Shown here in pieces: positions 12,601 through 23,419 of a stretch of DNA of 64,000 nt. The notes below the pieces were generated by a model, which did no database searches, had not been told where the DNA came from, and worked only from the letters and a program-made list of their open reading frames with translations. A program made the position numbers and the translations under genes. The first letter of the stretch is position 1; every line of letters begins with the position of its first letter. The DNA is from Sphaerosporella brunnea (Eukaryota; Ascomycota; Pezizomycetes; Pezizales; Pyronemataceae): positions 1 through 64,000 of the forward strand of contig VXIS01000005.1 in the NCBI GenBank assembly GCA_008704415.1. The letters are read 5' to 3'.

Positions 12601-13110
12601 CGCCGTATGTTGGATGGAATTATCGAGCAGTCTAAATCCCTCCTCGCTGCATCTACCAACGGCAAGAGGAAGTCCCGGCCTCCGCCCGTCGTCAAGCCCG
12701 CTATCCCTCAAGACCGCCGCCACTTTTCGCAGAGCCAGGCCGGCGCCACGATCAACCCCTCCTTTGGCACTCGTCTCAGCAGTGGCACTCTAGGACTCGG
12801 ACAAAAGGAATATTCCGCCACATTAGGTCTTCTTAGCCGCAGCCAGAGCGTCAAGCACACCTCGTTCTCGACTGGTCGCCGGACCAGCATGGGCCCTTTC
12901 CGCAATATTCCCAGCCCCCCAGAGCAGGAAAACATGCAGCCCGTTGTCGATGAGGAAAACGAGTTTGAGGAAGTCGAGGCTTACTCGGAGAGTGATGAAG
13001 ATGGAAGCGTTGTTCGCTTCCCTGCTGACGAGGTAGAGGATAAGGAGTATCCTGGTTTGAGCTTGGATTTTGGAAGCGGGGCTGAGAGTGGTGTTAGTGC
13101 GATGGCGTAG
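6673..13110 (+). CDS. Very long coiled-coil repeat protein, unknown function
   Basis: A single uninterrupted frame of 2145 codons, unusually long for an intron-rich fungus. The N-terminus (about 1-110) is Ser/Thr/Pro-rich and disordered. Residues about 250-420 carry roughly seven short repeats of the type ILEEIKEKE. Residues about 697-1523 carry about 25 copies of a longer repeat with consensus (I/L)xxLKxEVxxMxEKS, spaced roughly 30-45 residues apart. The next section (1530-1830) continues as helical VK/GVK...VEG repeats, and a canonical heptad coiled coil rich in E, R and L follows near 1890-1990. The tail is basic/Pro-rich, then acidic. There is no signal peptide, membrane span or NTPase motif. 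Related fungal proteins tend to be auto-labelled as chromosome-segregation ATPase-like, but no ATPase motif is visible here. A structural or scaffold role is inferred from the architecture only. Confidence 0.85.
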   Translation: MPAYSTPGGGHRRNNSNAPSTSVSDMRNLFTQGARQETSPTRGSTTTPAPREPFGSAASFSLKDREIIQPREQYSSLSFRQSLDFKTPQLPPLRNTKAPDISTISTPAPPPHTALIRSSGEPDDASATVTVHDIHTISSQLAGLTTIATNLQREMTNLSRRSKDNATDLMALKEAAKSRDEEIRRSLRDLQNGLTSFEAADRLLEGRHSHLGAPSISSGSDRGSNYGDDSAKSTQTLERILREMPSKVEQDRALDLLRDIQRSLKEHQSRPDSKSEAEEKILSVLEEIRDKDASRGKEVALLGAPLGAPQPHHEDDVRVLALLEGLKQDLRQEKSGEEKIITILEEIKEKEVGERSDERILSAIDELKDKTGDDRLDRIISLLEELRDKEADEKVLSMLDEVRAKLEIMSEDMDKQPRAPISLSFSSEDGSSSTSVGGDALAILKEIQDAVIAGGSLGKEIKGLVQDWREIWTGHDRSVGDALKDLGGQIEVLGSIQRAAMARMGNNGPIGLQSQALTTTNPPLPPDLDNEAAITALANIASTTTRTDITLSSINALVKVFQKESYHANTNNTEGFSTMGRFLEEIGQAVGLSNAQASDIRKVLEVVRTGVQSGNDRQAESEGRAARQIDELTHLTKHLQRTIMGDDDEALWKVDLGVKDDVEELSRKVEELFEKNNGIVTSTSAQILEIINSSNPAALIEELKVALGAMAQRSLDAFKNSEEAIQQLKEASVTSADRNIEAIQNANPSVAIADFRTEVKEMAEKSYALCEAINAKASSEEVKDILAAMKQELADLIQQSASSEIADFKSYIDKLREEMDAKMEDSLTTAVAIAGTDEKMTAALAELKSEVAETLSKAVILSERDDSGKVLEPIRELRQEVLGMIEKSNTALAAPIHYPEADEIKSRIERLSRELMDAMVKTADLVAESAMSSGDTSQQIKATVDTLRKDIGAMGSSIAAAVASNSATAVESGINGAFEDMKETVLAKVEQSLLTSDKAVSCIADLSQQTRDSIHDLKKEVMDMMNKSISMAIANVNPDDSESKNKALLDALETKITDVVIASVAASTSSDDLKELIESLKSDIDGMGKQISLPAPGADATIKKLLQELKDDVTGIISAASSSQETKQSVDELRKEVREMMDKTSSMVAPVVASTPAPTIPTTSTVSAGSIETAIANLKDDMNDMIEKCLAAAIASSTFDSEEKVKEAMEELKRDVRDTLEKSMVPLPQQANHESSRMVREAMEVLRQELDTMFQKRAIGETEDREQMLSRLDALKGQFGELLEKSTNVEVKEAVDILKIQVHGLLEKSMGAEYAELKDMLKAINGQVVVREPMPADDEVNVILEALRSQVEELSAKLDDGDIGTTLTALKTQVEELASKPSVAVDNSEIKEAIESVKAHFQGMISKSPSTDPNADELKAVIDSFKSELERTVEGSISNLSKSDDVLAVKTLLQEFKAEFTAAMEKQSVDSLEALKANLQTALERSAGGSSQPVVRDEEGAKHIQEAIEKLRAEVKDLIAQSGVRTIPAPSDATSVRSVPFASLDLKDAVVDTSLAVGECRVEVAIVKKLLEEKSDELNNGIFGLDKTIGDSQTAIQESISGVKDTVGGVHETVNEFRAESKDNILAVKEAVDGLQTAHSAAITAATSALHDFRADANTRVSEVKSVLESMKEETKDGIEEINKTVEGTQVELKEIVTALDSKMDVSHEGLMVAAGEVKSILAEAKVETLDGFLAMTSTVEGAQTEAKEEFTAVKKLVETSHSANEVEHEKTQKQVSEVLGLVDGFQAEWRGQRPTLFDALEQMKALLLEAQEAHRVAASKPDIELPPPYDDSRAQEKLDQLITETTEQSKYLPQLNILETIQQQVAATSDSISQFLEQQKAQAAADAAVKVETARKAELDLERATTEKRLIEAATERLRVEHDHLVAMVDGLKDDNEDLRAKKIELASEVAVLETSLTLRREEMLMLEARGQALERRMLDGIIEQSKSLLAASTNGKRKSRPPPVVKPAIPQDRRHFSQSQAGATINPSFGTRLSSGTLGLGQKEYSATLGLLSRSQSVKHTSFSTGRRTSMGPFRNIPSPPEQENMQPVVDEENEFEEVEAYSESDEDGSVVRFPADEVEDKEYPGLSLDFGSGAESGVSAMA
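7501..7900 (+). repeat. Short helical repeats in the coiled-coil protein (ILEEIKEKE type)
   Basis: About seven tandem copies of a 20-35 residue unit lie within the coding sequence. Cores read SVLEEIRDKD, ALLEGLKQDL, TILEEIKEKE, SAIDELKDKT, SLLEELRDKE and SMLDEVRAKL. The pattern is hydrophobic-x-x-L-E-E-(I/L)-(R/K)-(D/E)-K and would form a charged amphipathic helix. It differs from the larger repeat further downstream. Confidence 0.75.
8761..11240 (+). repeat. About 25 degenerate repeats, consensus (I/L)xxLKxEVxxMxEKS
   Basis: Examples of the repeat core along the protein are IEELKVALGAMAQRS, VADFRTEVKEMAEKS, IRELRQEVLGMIEKS, IHDLKKEVMDMMNKS, VDELRKEVREMMDKT, IANLKDDMNDMIEKC, MEELKRDVRDTLEKS, VDILKIQVHGLLEKS and IEKLRAEVKDLIAQS. 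The core stays constant while the linkers vary in length and are rich in A, S and T. The nucleotide sequence has diverged, so this is an old protein repeat and not a DNA minisatellite. Confidence 0.8.
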
Positions 13111-13811
13111 AATGCCATATCAGATGGAAAATTCAGCAGGAAGCCGGGAGGTAAATGGGTGGAGTTGTGATGGGTATTTTTTTTTCTTTTGTTTGTTTGC
13201 TCCGGGGACCGGAAGGCCGTTTGCTTTGGGGGGTGTTTTTTGCTTCTCATTATGGGGTTTTCTTTTGGAAGGCGGTGATTTTGTGACTGGCGGCAGGGGG
13301 TGCTTTGCGATGGTTTGGGATACCCGTCTTTTATTACTGCTTGTGCTTACCTTTCTTTTCTTTTTGAGGGCTTGCCTGCTGGGTTGCTTTGGCTTGCTTT
13401 TTTTCTTTGAGGTTTTTCATGATGGCTATGATACAATGTGATGATGGCATGGGACTGTGGCTTTTTTTTCCCTTGCTTTCCCTTTTTTTTTTTTTTTTCT
13501 TTCCTGTGTCGCATAATTACCGATGGAACTTATTGTGGATGCTTTGAAGGCGGCGATAGGAGGAAATTTCTCTATTCTTGTAGCACCCTTAACCCTTTGA
13601 GCGTTTGATTGTATTTTTATTTTTTTGTTCGCCTTTGGTATGATGATGATGAGTGTAAAGTACGTATATTGTGAGTGGATGAATGAGCACGAATGAGAAT
13701 TGCGGTGGATGGACTTAGTGGTGCGGGCGGAGTGTATGCCCGTGCTGCGAGTTGCGAAGGACAAATTGACAATGAAGGCGGCAGCCTATATGGCTATTAA
13801 TACAAACGTGC

Positions 13812-13842
<31 letters not shown>

Positions 13843-14978
13843 AGAGCAGCTTCCCGTACGCTCGCTCCATCTGTCCCTTCCGATGGCTGCCGGGGGTTCT
13901 TCTACTACTACTCGGCTGTTTTTTGAGTGAGATGTTTAAGATCAAAAAATTGAGGTGGTGTCGCTGGCCGTTGTGAGGTCACCTGGAGTTTTTTTTACAC
14001 GTTTATATTATAGGCTGCCGCCATGAGTTCGAGTTTTTTAAGACGTTGTCTTCGGTACTTATCCTATGCAGCCGCAAGATGTGGAGGTCATTCACGAGCA
14101 GCAGCAATTTCACAACTTCTATTTCTCTTGCCAAAAAAAAAAAAAAAAAAAAAAAACTCACGCCATCCATCCATCCATCCATCAAACGCATCCCAATCCG
14201 CATCATCATAAAAAAAAAATGGAAAAAAATAAATCTCAAAATCCCAAATCCAATCCTCATGAAAAAATCACAAAGTAAAAACGGCGAGAAAAATAAAAAT
14301 AACAAAACAATCTATCCCAGCAATTCAAAAAAAAACCCCATCAAAAAAATAGATCGAAAAAACGAAAAACGCAAACGCAAACCCGCCCCCGAAAATCAAA
14401 CAGCAGACAACAGAAAAATGATATCACAATCCAAAAAAAAAGGGGGGGGGGGGACATTAAGGTTAAGAAAGAGGGGTAAAACAAAAAAAGGGAAAAACCA
14501 AACCCAGGCTAAAACTACAGATAAAAAATGAGAAATAAAAAGGGGATGAAAGCGAAAATAGAAAGGGGATGAAAGCGAAAAAAAAGTGTATACACAGAAA
14601 AACCCCATTCCCACCCATCCCAAAGATATTCCCAGACCAGAAAACCCAGCAGACCAAGCAGAACAAACAAAAAACGTCGTCGATAACGCACAACTCAACC
14701 ATAACAATCCATACGTCATGAATCTCACCATCACCCCCACACCAAAAGCACGCCACCCCCACACCTCAACACCCCAATACCACGGCCGGAGGACCCCCCT
14801 TTTGCCCTTACACAGTTCGAAGGTGTCAAATGATGCTTGCTTTGCTTTCGTATTCCGCCTCCCTTCCCAAAAAAGAATATAAAACCCCTCGCAATGTCCC
14901 ATGCAATTAACGCCCCGAACGTGCAAAAATGCTTGAAAACCCCGCTACTAACCGCTCAAAGATCCCCCGGCCTTCTAG
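13111..14978. other. Convergent intergenic region, AT-rich with homopolymer tracts
   Basis: The two flanking genes converge here, so this holds both 3' UTRs and terminators. It is T-rich next to the plus-strand gene and A-rich next to the minus-strand gene. It includes an A tract of 28 at 13812-13839, another of about 24 at 14133-14156, a T tract near 13483-13498, and a CCAT microsatellite near 14165-14182. The open frames here are lysine- or phenylalanine-rich products of the homopolymers and have no gene character. Confidence 0.6.
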
Positions 14979-17900
14979 TCACCTTGACCGCCCCCGTTCA
15001 CGGTGTCCGCGCGCGCGCTGTTGTTGCTGTGGAATAGTAGGGCTCTGGGGCGGCGATGTTGACCCTGCTGCGTCGACCGTCCTGTTAGCACCAGTGCTAC
15101 GGGAACGCGTGTTATTTTCGTGTGTCTCCTCCGTCTCAATCCCTGCAGACGTGGCTGCCGCCTCAGTTGGTGCCGCCGCGGCACCCTCCTCCCGCTTTTT
15201 CGCCGCTTCAGCTTCCGCCTCGGCCGAGGCTAACCCATGCATATCACGCGCCTTCAGATCCTCAATTTCCTGGTCCCTAACCTCCGGGCTGTGGGGCCTT
15301 GAATCTCCGGGGCTCGGCAGGAGTTCCTTAATTGTCATGCTGAGTTCTTTGAAATCAACCGGCTTGGTGACGTATCTGCTGAACCCGGCCAGGGCGCACT
15401 TGTCTGCGACGTCGCTCATTACGTTGGCGGATAACGCAACAATCGGCACGTGCGGAGCTCCCTTTTCCTTCTCCCATGCCCGGATCTCCGCCGTGGCTTG
15501 GAAGCCGTCCTTCCGAGGCATGTGGAGGTCGCACAGGATTAAACCATAATAGCCTGGCTCCTTCGAGAAAACCTTCTCGACGCACTCCTCCCCGTCACTG
15601 GCTGTCTCCACTTGAAGTCCAACCTTATCTAGGAAGCGAAGCAGGACCTTCTGGTTGACCCTGTTGTCTTCCACAAGGAGAACCTTGTAGCCCTTGTTGC
15701 CGACCTCGTGCTCCAAGTAACTAAAGACCTTCTTCTGGGTCTCCACAACCTGCTGGGCAGAGTCACGGTATCGATCCATGGAAGCATCCCGTTCCTTGGC
15801 CGGGTCGAAAACATCTCCAAAGCGGCTTGGCTTGATTGGCTTATAGATAAACTGCAAACGAGTCCCCAACTTGTCGCAAGCATCGGCGGCATGTTGAAGG
15901 ATCGCCTGCCGCTGTGTGGGATTAGTTAACGCCAAAACAGTCGTCTGCGAGTGTATCGGATTATTCAGGAGTTGATTGATCAAAACAATAATTTCCGAGT
16001 GATCCGGAAGACTGATGACCACATGTGTGAACACCACCGGATAGTCTCCGGTGATTAGATCACGGCATTCCGAAAACTTCTCAACACATGCAATCTGATT
16101 AGGAATGTTCTTGGGCAAAGTAACCTTAATGTGGTGAGATATCGCGATACGGCTGAACGGCTGCTCGGACACGATTAGGATGGAAAACATCGGCGGAACG
16201 ACCGTTTTGCCGAGCTCGGATTCGGATGGTAGATTCGTGATGGAATCAGGCTCTATAGCGTTGTTGTACTTTTGCTGGGCTTCGCTCGGTAAAGATAATC
16301 GCATACATCCCAGGTCAGTTGGAGACGGGATGCAATACTGCCTCAGCGGCGAGTCTGTAGAGCCGTCAGAGGGCCCGGAAGAGGGCATCGACCGAAGAGA
16401 GGGATTAGTACTCGACGGAGAGATTGTAGTAGAGTTCGATTCGTCAGTGTACGACAGTCCAGGCGGCGAGTCGACAAAGCGCTCCGACCCGAGCACATGC
16501 TCAGGCACTACGGGTAGGTATTCGACGTTGCCAGGAGAGGGCAGGCCGGCACTGCCTTGTGTAGGCGTAGTTTCTGACGAAGTGGTGGGTATCTTAAACC
16601 TGGCGCTTCCAATGAATGTCCTAGCATGAAATTAACCAAAACGCACCCATGCTAACACCCAAAGAGTAAGTACTTACGATCCCTTGCCCTTCTCACTTCT
16701 AGCGGTAAGCCTTCCGCCGTGGAGCTCCACAAGCTGCCTCGAGATAACCAATCCTAAGCCACTCCCGCCATGCGCCCTCGTGCTAGACCCGTCGATCTGA
16801 CTGAAAGGCTTAAACATGTATTCTTCATCCTTCGCATCGAAACCTGGGCCGGTATCGTGGCACTCGAACTGAATCATGACCTCATCATCCTTGAGCCCAT
16901 CAACCTTGAGGACTGAACACCGAGAGAAAACTTCGCCTTTACTGGTAAATTTGATCGCATTCTGAATACCTGTCAGCAACTGTAGTCCTGGCATCACAAA
17001 GAAACGTCATACCCCGATGATGTTCAGCAGAACCTGCCTCAGCCTGACCCGGTCTCCGCACACGACGGGTGGTACGTCCACATCGACAATGAAATTCAAT
17101 TCCAAATCCTTCGCAATGGCCATGGTGCTCAAAAGCTCGTGAGCATCCTCAACCAGGGAATTGAACCTAAACCATTCCGGGTTCAGCCGCATCATGCCGG
17201 CCTCAACTTTAGACAAGTCCAAAATGTCGTTGATGACACTGAGAAGACCGTCCGAGCTTTGAGATATCGTGTGACAATAATCGAGTTGTTCGCCGTTCAA
17301 AGGAGTATCCAGCAAAAACGTGACCATCCCCGATATGCCTATAAGCGGAGTTCCTGATTTTAAATGTTAAAACAAAAGGTATTCCAAAATCGTGCGACTA
17401 AGAGCCTTACGAATCTCATGGCTCATATTAGCCAAAAACCGGGTCTTGCTGTCCATAGTCTTCTGAGCCGCCTCATTGGCTTCCTTCAACTTCTGCTCGA
17501 GCAATTTGTGATCATTGATATCCGTGCACGTCCCAAACCATAGTCCCTCTGCATTGTCCGCATTCGCATCAACACTGACGCAGCGAACCAGGTGCCAACG
17601 GTAGTTGCCATGCTTGTCCTTCAGGCGGAGCTCGGTCGAAAAAGTTGGCTTATCCTCCTCTGTGTCGGACAATCCGTTCTCCCTCATGTAACCCTCACCA
17701 CCGGACCATTCATGCGCAGTCCTTCGTACTTCCTCCGCGGATGGGGATTTAAGTGCATCCGACATGCCGGGGAAGGCGGGTCCATTACCAGGCAGGCAAC
17801 ATTTGTGCCGGTCCTGTGGGTGCACATATTCCATAAACCCGAGCCTTAATGCTTGCTCCAAGGTTTGTCCGGAGTATCTCAACCATTGAGTATTCGCAAA

Positions 17901-20900
17901 AGTAATACCCTCGTTGGCAGTGGCCGCAAATACAATCTGTGGGCTCGAATTTGCCAGGCTCCTGTACTTGAGTTCACTTTCGGCCATCTCTGCCTGTCGC
18001 GCAGCATTGACCTCGGCCTGTCGCTGGTCGTGAATATCCATGTTTGTCCCAAACCAATGCACGATGATACCACGCTGATCTCTCAGAGGCACGGCTCGCA
18101 CCATGAACCACCGGTGTTCGCCGTCGAACCTTCGCACACGCATTTGGTATGAAAAGGGCTCTCCTTTCCTGATGGCGATACCCCAATGGCGAAGGTACTC
18201 CTCTCTGTCTTCCGGATGCAAAGCATCCCAGGGATTCGACATGAATTGATCGGCGGAAAGGCCTCTGTACGCCAACATGCGAGCATTGACCCAGGTAATC
18301 TGCCCTGTATCCGGAATCGCAGTGAAGACATGGACGGGGATCGAATCTATTATCGTGCGCAATAGCCGATTAGATGGGGGAGGCATCTCATGAATATTTA
18401 ATTGTGGGTTCTTGCGCAAAACGGGCCGCCGGACAGATGAGCCAGCACCCAATGACTGAAAAGTGGCAGCGTAGTCGGCACCGTAAGAATGGAGATACGA
18501 GTGGTGGGTTTTGGGGCGAACTCTCCTGGTTCTGGTCTTCTTGGGCGCTTTTTTCGCCTCTTCGGCGAGTGCTTCGTCCCCGACCTGTTTCCCTTTGTCC
18601 TTTAAGGGTGCCTGCGTAGGTGTGATGTCATCCGCTTCGGCAACCACGGTCGGTATTGGTATCTCGAGGGTCTTATGCGCGATCGTGGTGTTGTTGTCGA
18701 TGCCTTTAATGTTTGTCAGCAGCTCTTCACGATCCCGCATTAGCAGACGGGCTTCGAGACTGGTATATGATTCCGGATCTTCTCCTTTAGGTACTATTGT
18801 CGGTACCGTTCCACTGTGTTGTCGACTGAAAATCGGCGCCTGTTTCACTCCGGTGAAATATCCGTCATCGCCACCGCCGCTGAGAGGACTGAACGGAGTG
18901 GCCGACCGACTGCTGGATCTGAGGCTGTCGCTGGCCGTCGTAACGGGGGCGACACTGGAACTATCCCACATTGGACTGGCCACGTTCGATGCGGTGAATG
19001 CACTGCTGCTATCTGAAGGGCTCGTAACGCTGCCTGGTCTCATTTCGGGAGACCTGAATCCTTCTGACAGGTAAGATAACTGTCGTGGCAAAACCGGCCT
19101 ACGTGCTGGCCTCTTCTTTCTGATGGAATTCAACTGATTCAACACACTGGTATGCGTGTTGGCCAGTGAAAAAGCTGTGGCGACCAGGGGCGCGAAGTGA
19201 GATAGGGAATGTATGAGATTGCTGGGGTAAGGAATGACAGGGCTCAGCATGGACAAAATTGCTATTGGCGCCTTCTTCTGCGATTGTCTGCTCATTTCAT
19301 CAAAAGCCGAGCTAGTCCCGCCAAACATTGACTTCGTGGAAGCCATTGCTGCTGTCGTAGAATCGTCTGTCAAGTTAAGACTCTGTGACAGACTCGGGTG
19401 AACAAGAGGAATATGGATGACTGTCCATGAGCTTTCACATCCAATTGCATTGACAGGCTCCTGGGCAGAATAGATAGGACTCGTCGTGGCTGGGTTGAAT
19501 GTCTCTTCATCGACCTTCGGTGCCTCTGTGAAGAAAGGGTTCTCCGAAGGATCCGTTCGAGGGGCGGGGGACGGGGCAGGTGATTGGCTCCATGGAGAGG
19601 TAATTGGCTGCTCATATTCCTCGTATGCGGAGGGCCGACTCGGTGAGTGAGATCTGGACTGAACATGGTGCAAATGTTGTTGCGTCGAGTAGTACTGCAG
19701 GACTGGGTTGTGAGAGTAGCTGTCGTTGATCTTCCTCTTCCTCCTGGTTCCCTTGCCTACAAAAACCAAAGGAGTCGGAGGTTGTGAGGGGACCCTGAAT
19801 GGGGTAGAGGGTAATTCAATCTTGCCGAGCCCTGTAGCTGTCGACGGACCCGGAGTGGGAGCTTTCTTGTCATTCATTGAACTCTTTGTCGGAGAGGAGG
19901 AGGAGGAGGTTTTCGCACACTCAGCATCCTTCTCTTTCCGTCTCTTCTTCTCTTCCAGGTGCGTCTTTACATCACGATATTCCCTGCTCAATACGACTGT
20001 CTTTCCTCTCTGCAATACCCTGCTGACGCCCGTCTCGTCGAGCAGCGCATCCGCCTCGTAGTTCAAGGGCTGAAGTGTTGGGAATACCCTTCCTTTTACT
20101 TCGTTCTCGTCCGATGTGAATGCGTTCTCTACCTGCTCCGCAGCTTCTCTTAGGTCAATCTCAATCGGCGGCTCCGGCGCTTCGTTAGGCGAGGTACCAC
20201 TGGTCACCGAAATCCAATCGGAACCGTCATGCGGCGTATCCTGCAACCCAACAGTGACTGGTCCGAAACATGAGTCCGCTGACGTGTCGATAGGTACCGG
20301 CTCCGCATTGTCCATGTCCAGTTCATTTTTCGCGTCCATCTGTCCACCAGCTTGATCCGGATAAAAGTTAGGGGGTGGCTCTTCTTCCTTAGGGATTGCC
20401 ACACCTTGATATCCATCGTCTTCCTCCGAGTATTCCCCACCATCTTCTGGATCACCTACCCGACGGCCTTGGTCATCTCCCATGTAGGTCAGAGACATTC
20501 GGTCGTCTTCTGCCATGTTGAAAGTTGCCTTTTGGCCCCAGGGCGTGTTCTCCAAGTCCGTCAAATCCGAGGGCACGGCCAATGTCACCCTCTCGGCTTT
20601 GTAACACGTGGTAGCGATCTTGACTACATTGCTCCAAAACGCTTCGATTCCAGGCTCCGAATGCAACAAAAGCGTCAACTCATACATATTTGGTGTCGGG
20701 AAATCGGGATTTTCATATGCTGACGCCGGCTGAGAACCTGGAGGGTGGAACGACACAGAGGCTGGAGTCGGCGCACCCGAAGGTAGCAGCTTGTCCAGCG
20801 GTCCAGCACCTGGGGAACCAAACGAAGCACCGATAGTCGACGAAGATAAAGACCGCATCTGAGACATCTGGGGGAACGGGTATGCGGGCGACATCGCGGC

Positions 20901-21818
20901 TGACGAACCACTACTCGTTTGGCCGCCGTCTGTAGGCGGTTTCGGCTTCGTCGATGGTCTCGCGAACGATGACGAAGAGGAGGCTACCTTCGGCGTGGTA
21001 GTGGACGATTGTGGGCGCTCTTGCGGGGAATTTTCGGCGGTCGATGGCATCGGCGGCGAGTTGGAGGCGAAAGTGGCATGGTGGAGGCAACTTCGCTCTC
21101 GCACGCCACGATTTTGCGATCGCATCACTGCCTTTGGTGCAGTTAGAAACCGGGCCGTCCACCTCGTCAAAGCAACTGTGGCGATGGCGAGGACAAGCAG
21201 AACCAGAATGTCTACAGCACCTAGACGGAGGGCAAATACCTCTTTCAGACTTTCTATAGTCTGGAGTCTGTGCGATCCTCCAACTCCAGCAGCAGCAGCA
21301 GCAGCAGCAACAGCAATGCCGGTTGTTGTCCCACTTCCAGCACCAACAGTTCCTGCTCTAGTTCCTGCCCCGCCACTGACACCACCTATTGACATCCCCG
21401 AGCCACCCAACCCCACAAGTCGAGAGCTTGTTGCGGCCGCTGCCGCTGCTGCCGCGGCAGTATCCTCTGGATCTTGACTCGCTAACGGGTTGAGGTGGTG
21501 TCGCGATAGGGAAGCAAAGGCAGCGGAAGAGGCCGAAAGATGGGGTAAATGTGGGGGCGTCGATATGGAGGAAGGAGTGTAGTGTTGCTGATGGTGTTGC
21601 GAGAATTGCAGCGGCGAGCCCGACAGCAAACGGGGTTTTGGCGGTGATGATGACACAGTTGAAGGATCCTGGGCGTGCAGATTGGAGTTGGGGTGTTGGT
21701 TGTGGAGTTGTTGGTGTTGGTGTGTCGACGTGGATGGTGGAGAGTGAATGGTGGTAGTCGCCGCAGTCGTAGCCCAGGATGTAGGGGGCGACCCAGGCAG
21801 CGAGCTCATACTCGACAC
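14979..21818 (-). CDS. Membrane-anchored hybrid histidine kinase with two PAS domains, pseudo-receiver and receiver
   Basis: Four exons on the minus strand: 21818-17411, 17353-17013, 16961-16678 and 16620-14979. They give 2224 residues. The N-terminal 190 residues are low-complexity (Gln/His, polyAla, Gly). One membrane span follows at about 199-219, then a long disordered Ser/Pro-rich region. PAS-like domains lie at about 1149-1267 and 1282-1435. The HisKA box reads MSHEIRTPL, with the phospho-His at 1467 and the codon for R1470 split by the first intron. The HATPase domain shows NAIKFT, DTGPGFD, FKPFSQID and GGSGLGL. A receiver-like fold at about 1823-1940 lacks a phospho-acceptor Asp. A complete receiver follows at about 1989-2110 with acidic pair E1995/D1996, acceptor D2042 (LCDLHMP) and K2097. 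The gene should feed a phosphorelay through an HPt protein to response regulators. I could not assign a fungal kinase group number with confidence. Confidence 0.9.
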
Positions 21819-22765
21819 CCGATTATTATTTTTATTTTTATTTTTTCTTGTTTCTCTGTCTCTCTCGCTTTAGGGGGGGGGGGAGGGGGGTGGTGGGGGT
21901 TGGCGGGAATTCAAGGCGGAGAAGAGACCGGCGGAGACTTACTACGTCGGTCTGTTCGGCCGTGAGTTGCAGGTAAGGTAAGGGAGGGTGCCAGATTTTG
22001 GGGGGGGGGTGGTAGTTTTGGTGTTCAGTTCAGGTTACAGGTTTGTTTTTGGGGGGGGGGGGGGTGATGGATGGAGGTTGGCAGCAAGGCCCTGAGCACC
22101 TGGCAAAGCGGGACGGTGTAGTAAGGAAGGTATAATAGTAGGACACCTAAGACAAGACTCTTGAGCCTTCGTCGCTCACTCCCTCCGTGCTCTTTTTGAT
22201 GGGGAAGAGGGGGGGGACGCGGGCGTTCTGCTGACTGACTGGGAGCGGCAAGACGGAAGTTGAGTTGGTAGCGGTGGTGGAGAGTGGGTAGCGGTAAGTG
22301 GATGATGGGGGTAGTAGCTGTAGTAGCGGTGGTTACTGCCAACTTACTGGTGGTTCGGTGGCCGTGGTGGTTTGGCGGCAAGATGATGGGGTTGGTCCTG
22401 GTAAGCTTGTGCTTGTTATGACGTCGGCATCTACCGCTTTTGAGTGTGACATCAATACTTGTCGGGGACCGTTCGCTTGCGGCGTTGGGCCCTGCGAAGA
22501 AGAATTGTGATTGTGATAGAAATTGGGGGGAGGGGGGGGGGGGGGCTTTTTGGCAGAAGACGCAGTCAAACAAAGCGATTGCACGGCAGGGTTGCTGTGT
22601 TTGGTTTTTCAAGCGGATGAGAGCAGCGGCGGAGAAGAAGCCCGCGCAATAGGCAGTAGCGACTTATCGAAGGCGAAGAACCGATGTGCCGATACGTAGA
22701 GTACTTACTTGGTAGTTGGGAAGGGGTGGATGGCAAGTTGTACTCGTACAGTAAGAAAACAATGT

Positions 22766-22800
22766 GTGTGCGTGCGTACGTGCGTGCGTGCGTGCGTGCG
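22766..22800. repeat. GTGC microsatellite
   Basis: A tetranucleotide tract made mostly of GTGC units, with one GTAC interruption, in the upstream region of the histidine kinase gene. Confidence 0.85.
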
Positions 22801-23369
22801 TTACGCTGGCTTCGGTTTGGTTTGGCGAGAAGCGGGCTGGCGGAAAAGAGAAGAATTCGAAACGAGCGAAACGAGAAAAAGAAGTTTGGGAAGCAAGCAA
22901 GCAACAAGCAAGCCGCAGCGGGAGAGCGGTTCGGTTCGAAACAGGAGTTCGAAGAGAGTGGACCGAAGTACAGTGCTTAGTTTGGTTCTTGCTGCTTCTT
23001 CTTTGCTTCTTGCACGATCGTGGTAGGGGTGGTAAGTTTGCTGGCTGCGGTGGTGGGCACGCTTTTGTCCGGACGGGGCTCTTAGTTCACTGCAGTGGAT
23101 ACTTGACTTGACTTGACTGGGTCTGGGAAAGGGAGCAGGATTCTGGTACTGGGTCGCGACGCGCGGGAAGGTTAGCGAGCGGTGTGTGCGGCCGTCAAAA
23201 TACATGTAGATGTGAACCTCTTCTGCCTTCCCCTTCCTCTCCCTGGCCGCTGGTTAGTGTAGGCGATGTTGACTCGCGTGGAGTGGCCGTGGAAGGTGAG
23301 AAAGTGGCAGGCGGGGAGACGAAAGAGGCAGCAGAGCTGGAATTGCAGTCGCTGATACATGGGAGACGG

Positions 23370-23416
<47 letters not shown>
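23370..23416. repeat. 47-base A homopolymer
   Basis: An uninterrupted run of 47 A residues, the longest homopolymer in the window. It could be a microsatellite or the tail of a retroposed RNA. The preceding sequence shows no clear Pol III boxes, and no target-site duplication was found flanking it. Confidence 0.9.

Positions 23417-23419
<3 letters not shown>

Noticed and set aside
14046..14531. 161-codon plus-strand frame rich in Lys and Asn
   Set aside because: It is produced by A homopolymers in a convergent 3' region and has no complexity or codon bias.
22025..22612. 195-codon minus-strand frame upstream of the histidine kinase
   Set aside because: It is low-complexity (Pro, His and Thr runs from pyrimidine tracts) and lies where the kinase leader should be. 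No conserved feature supports a protein.
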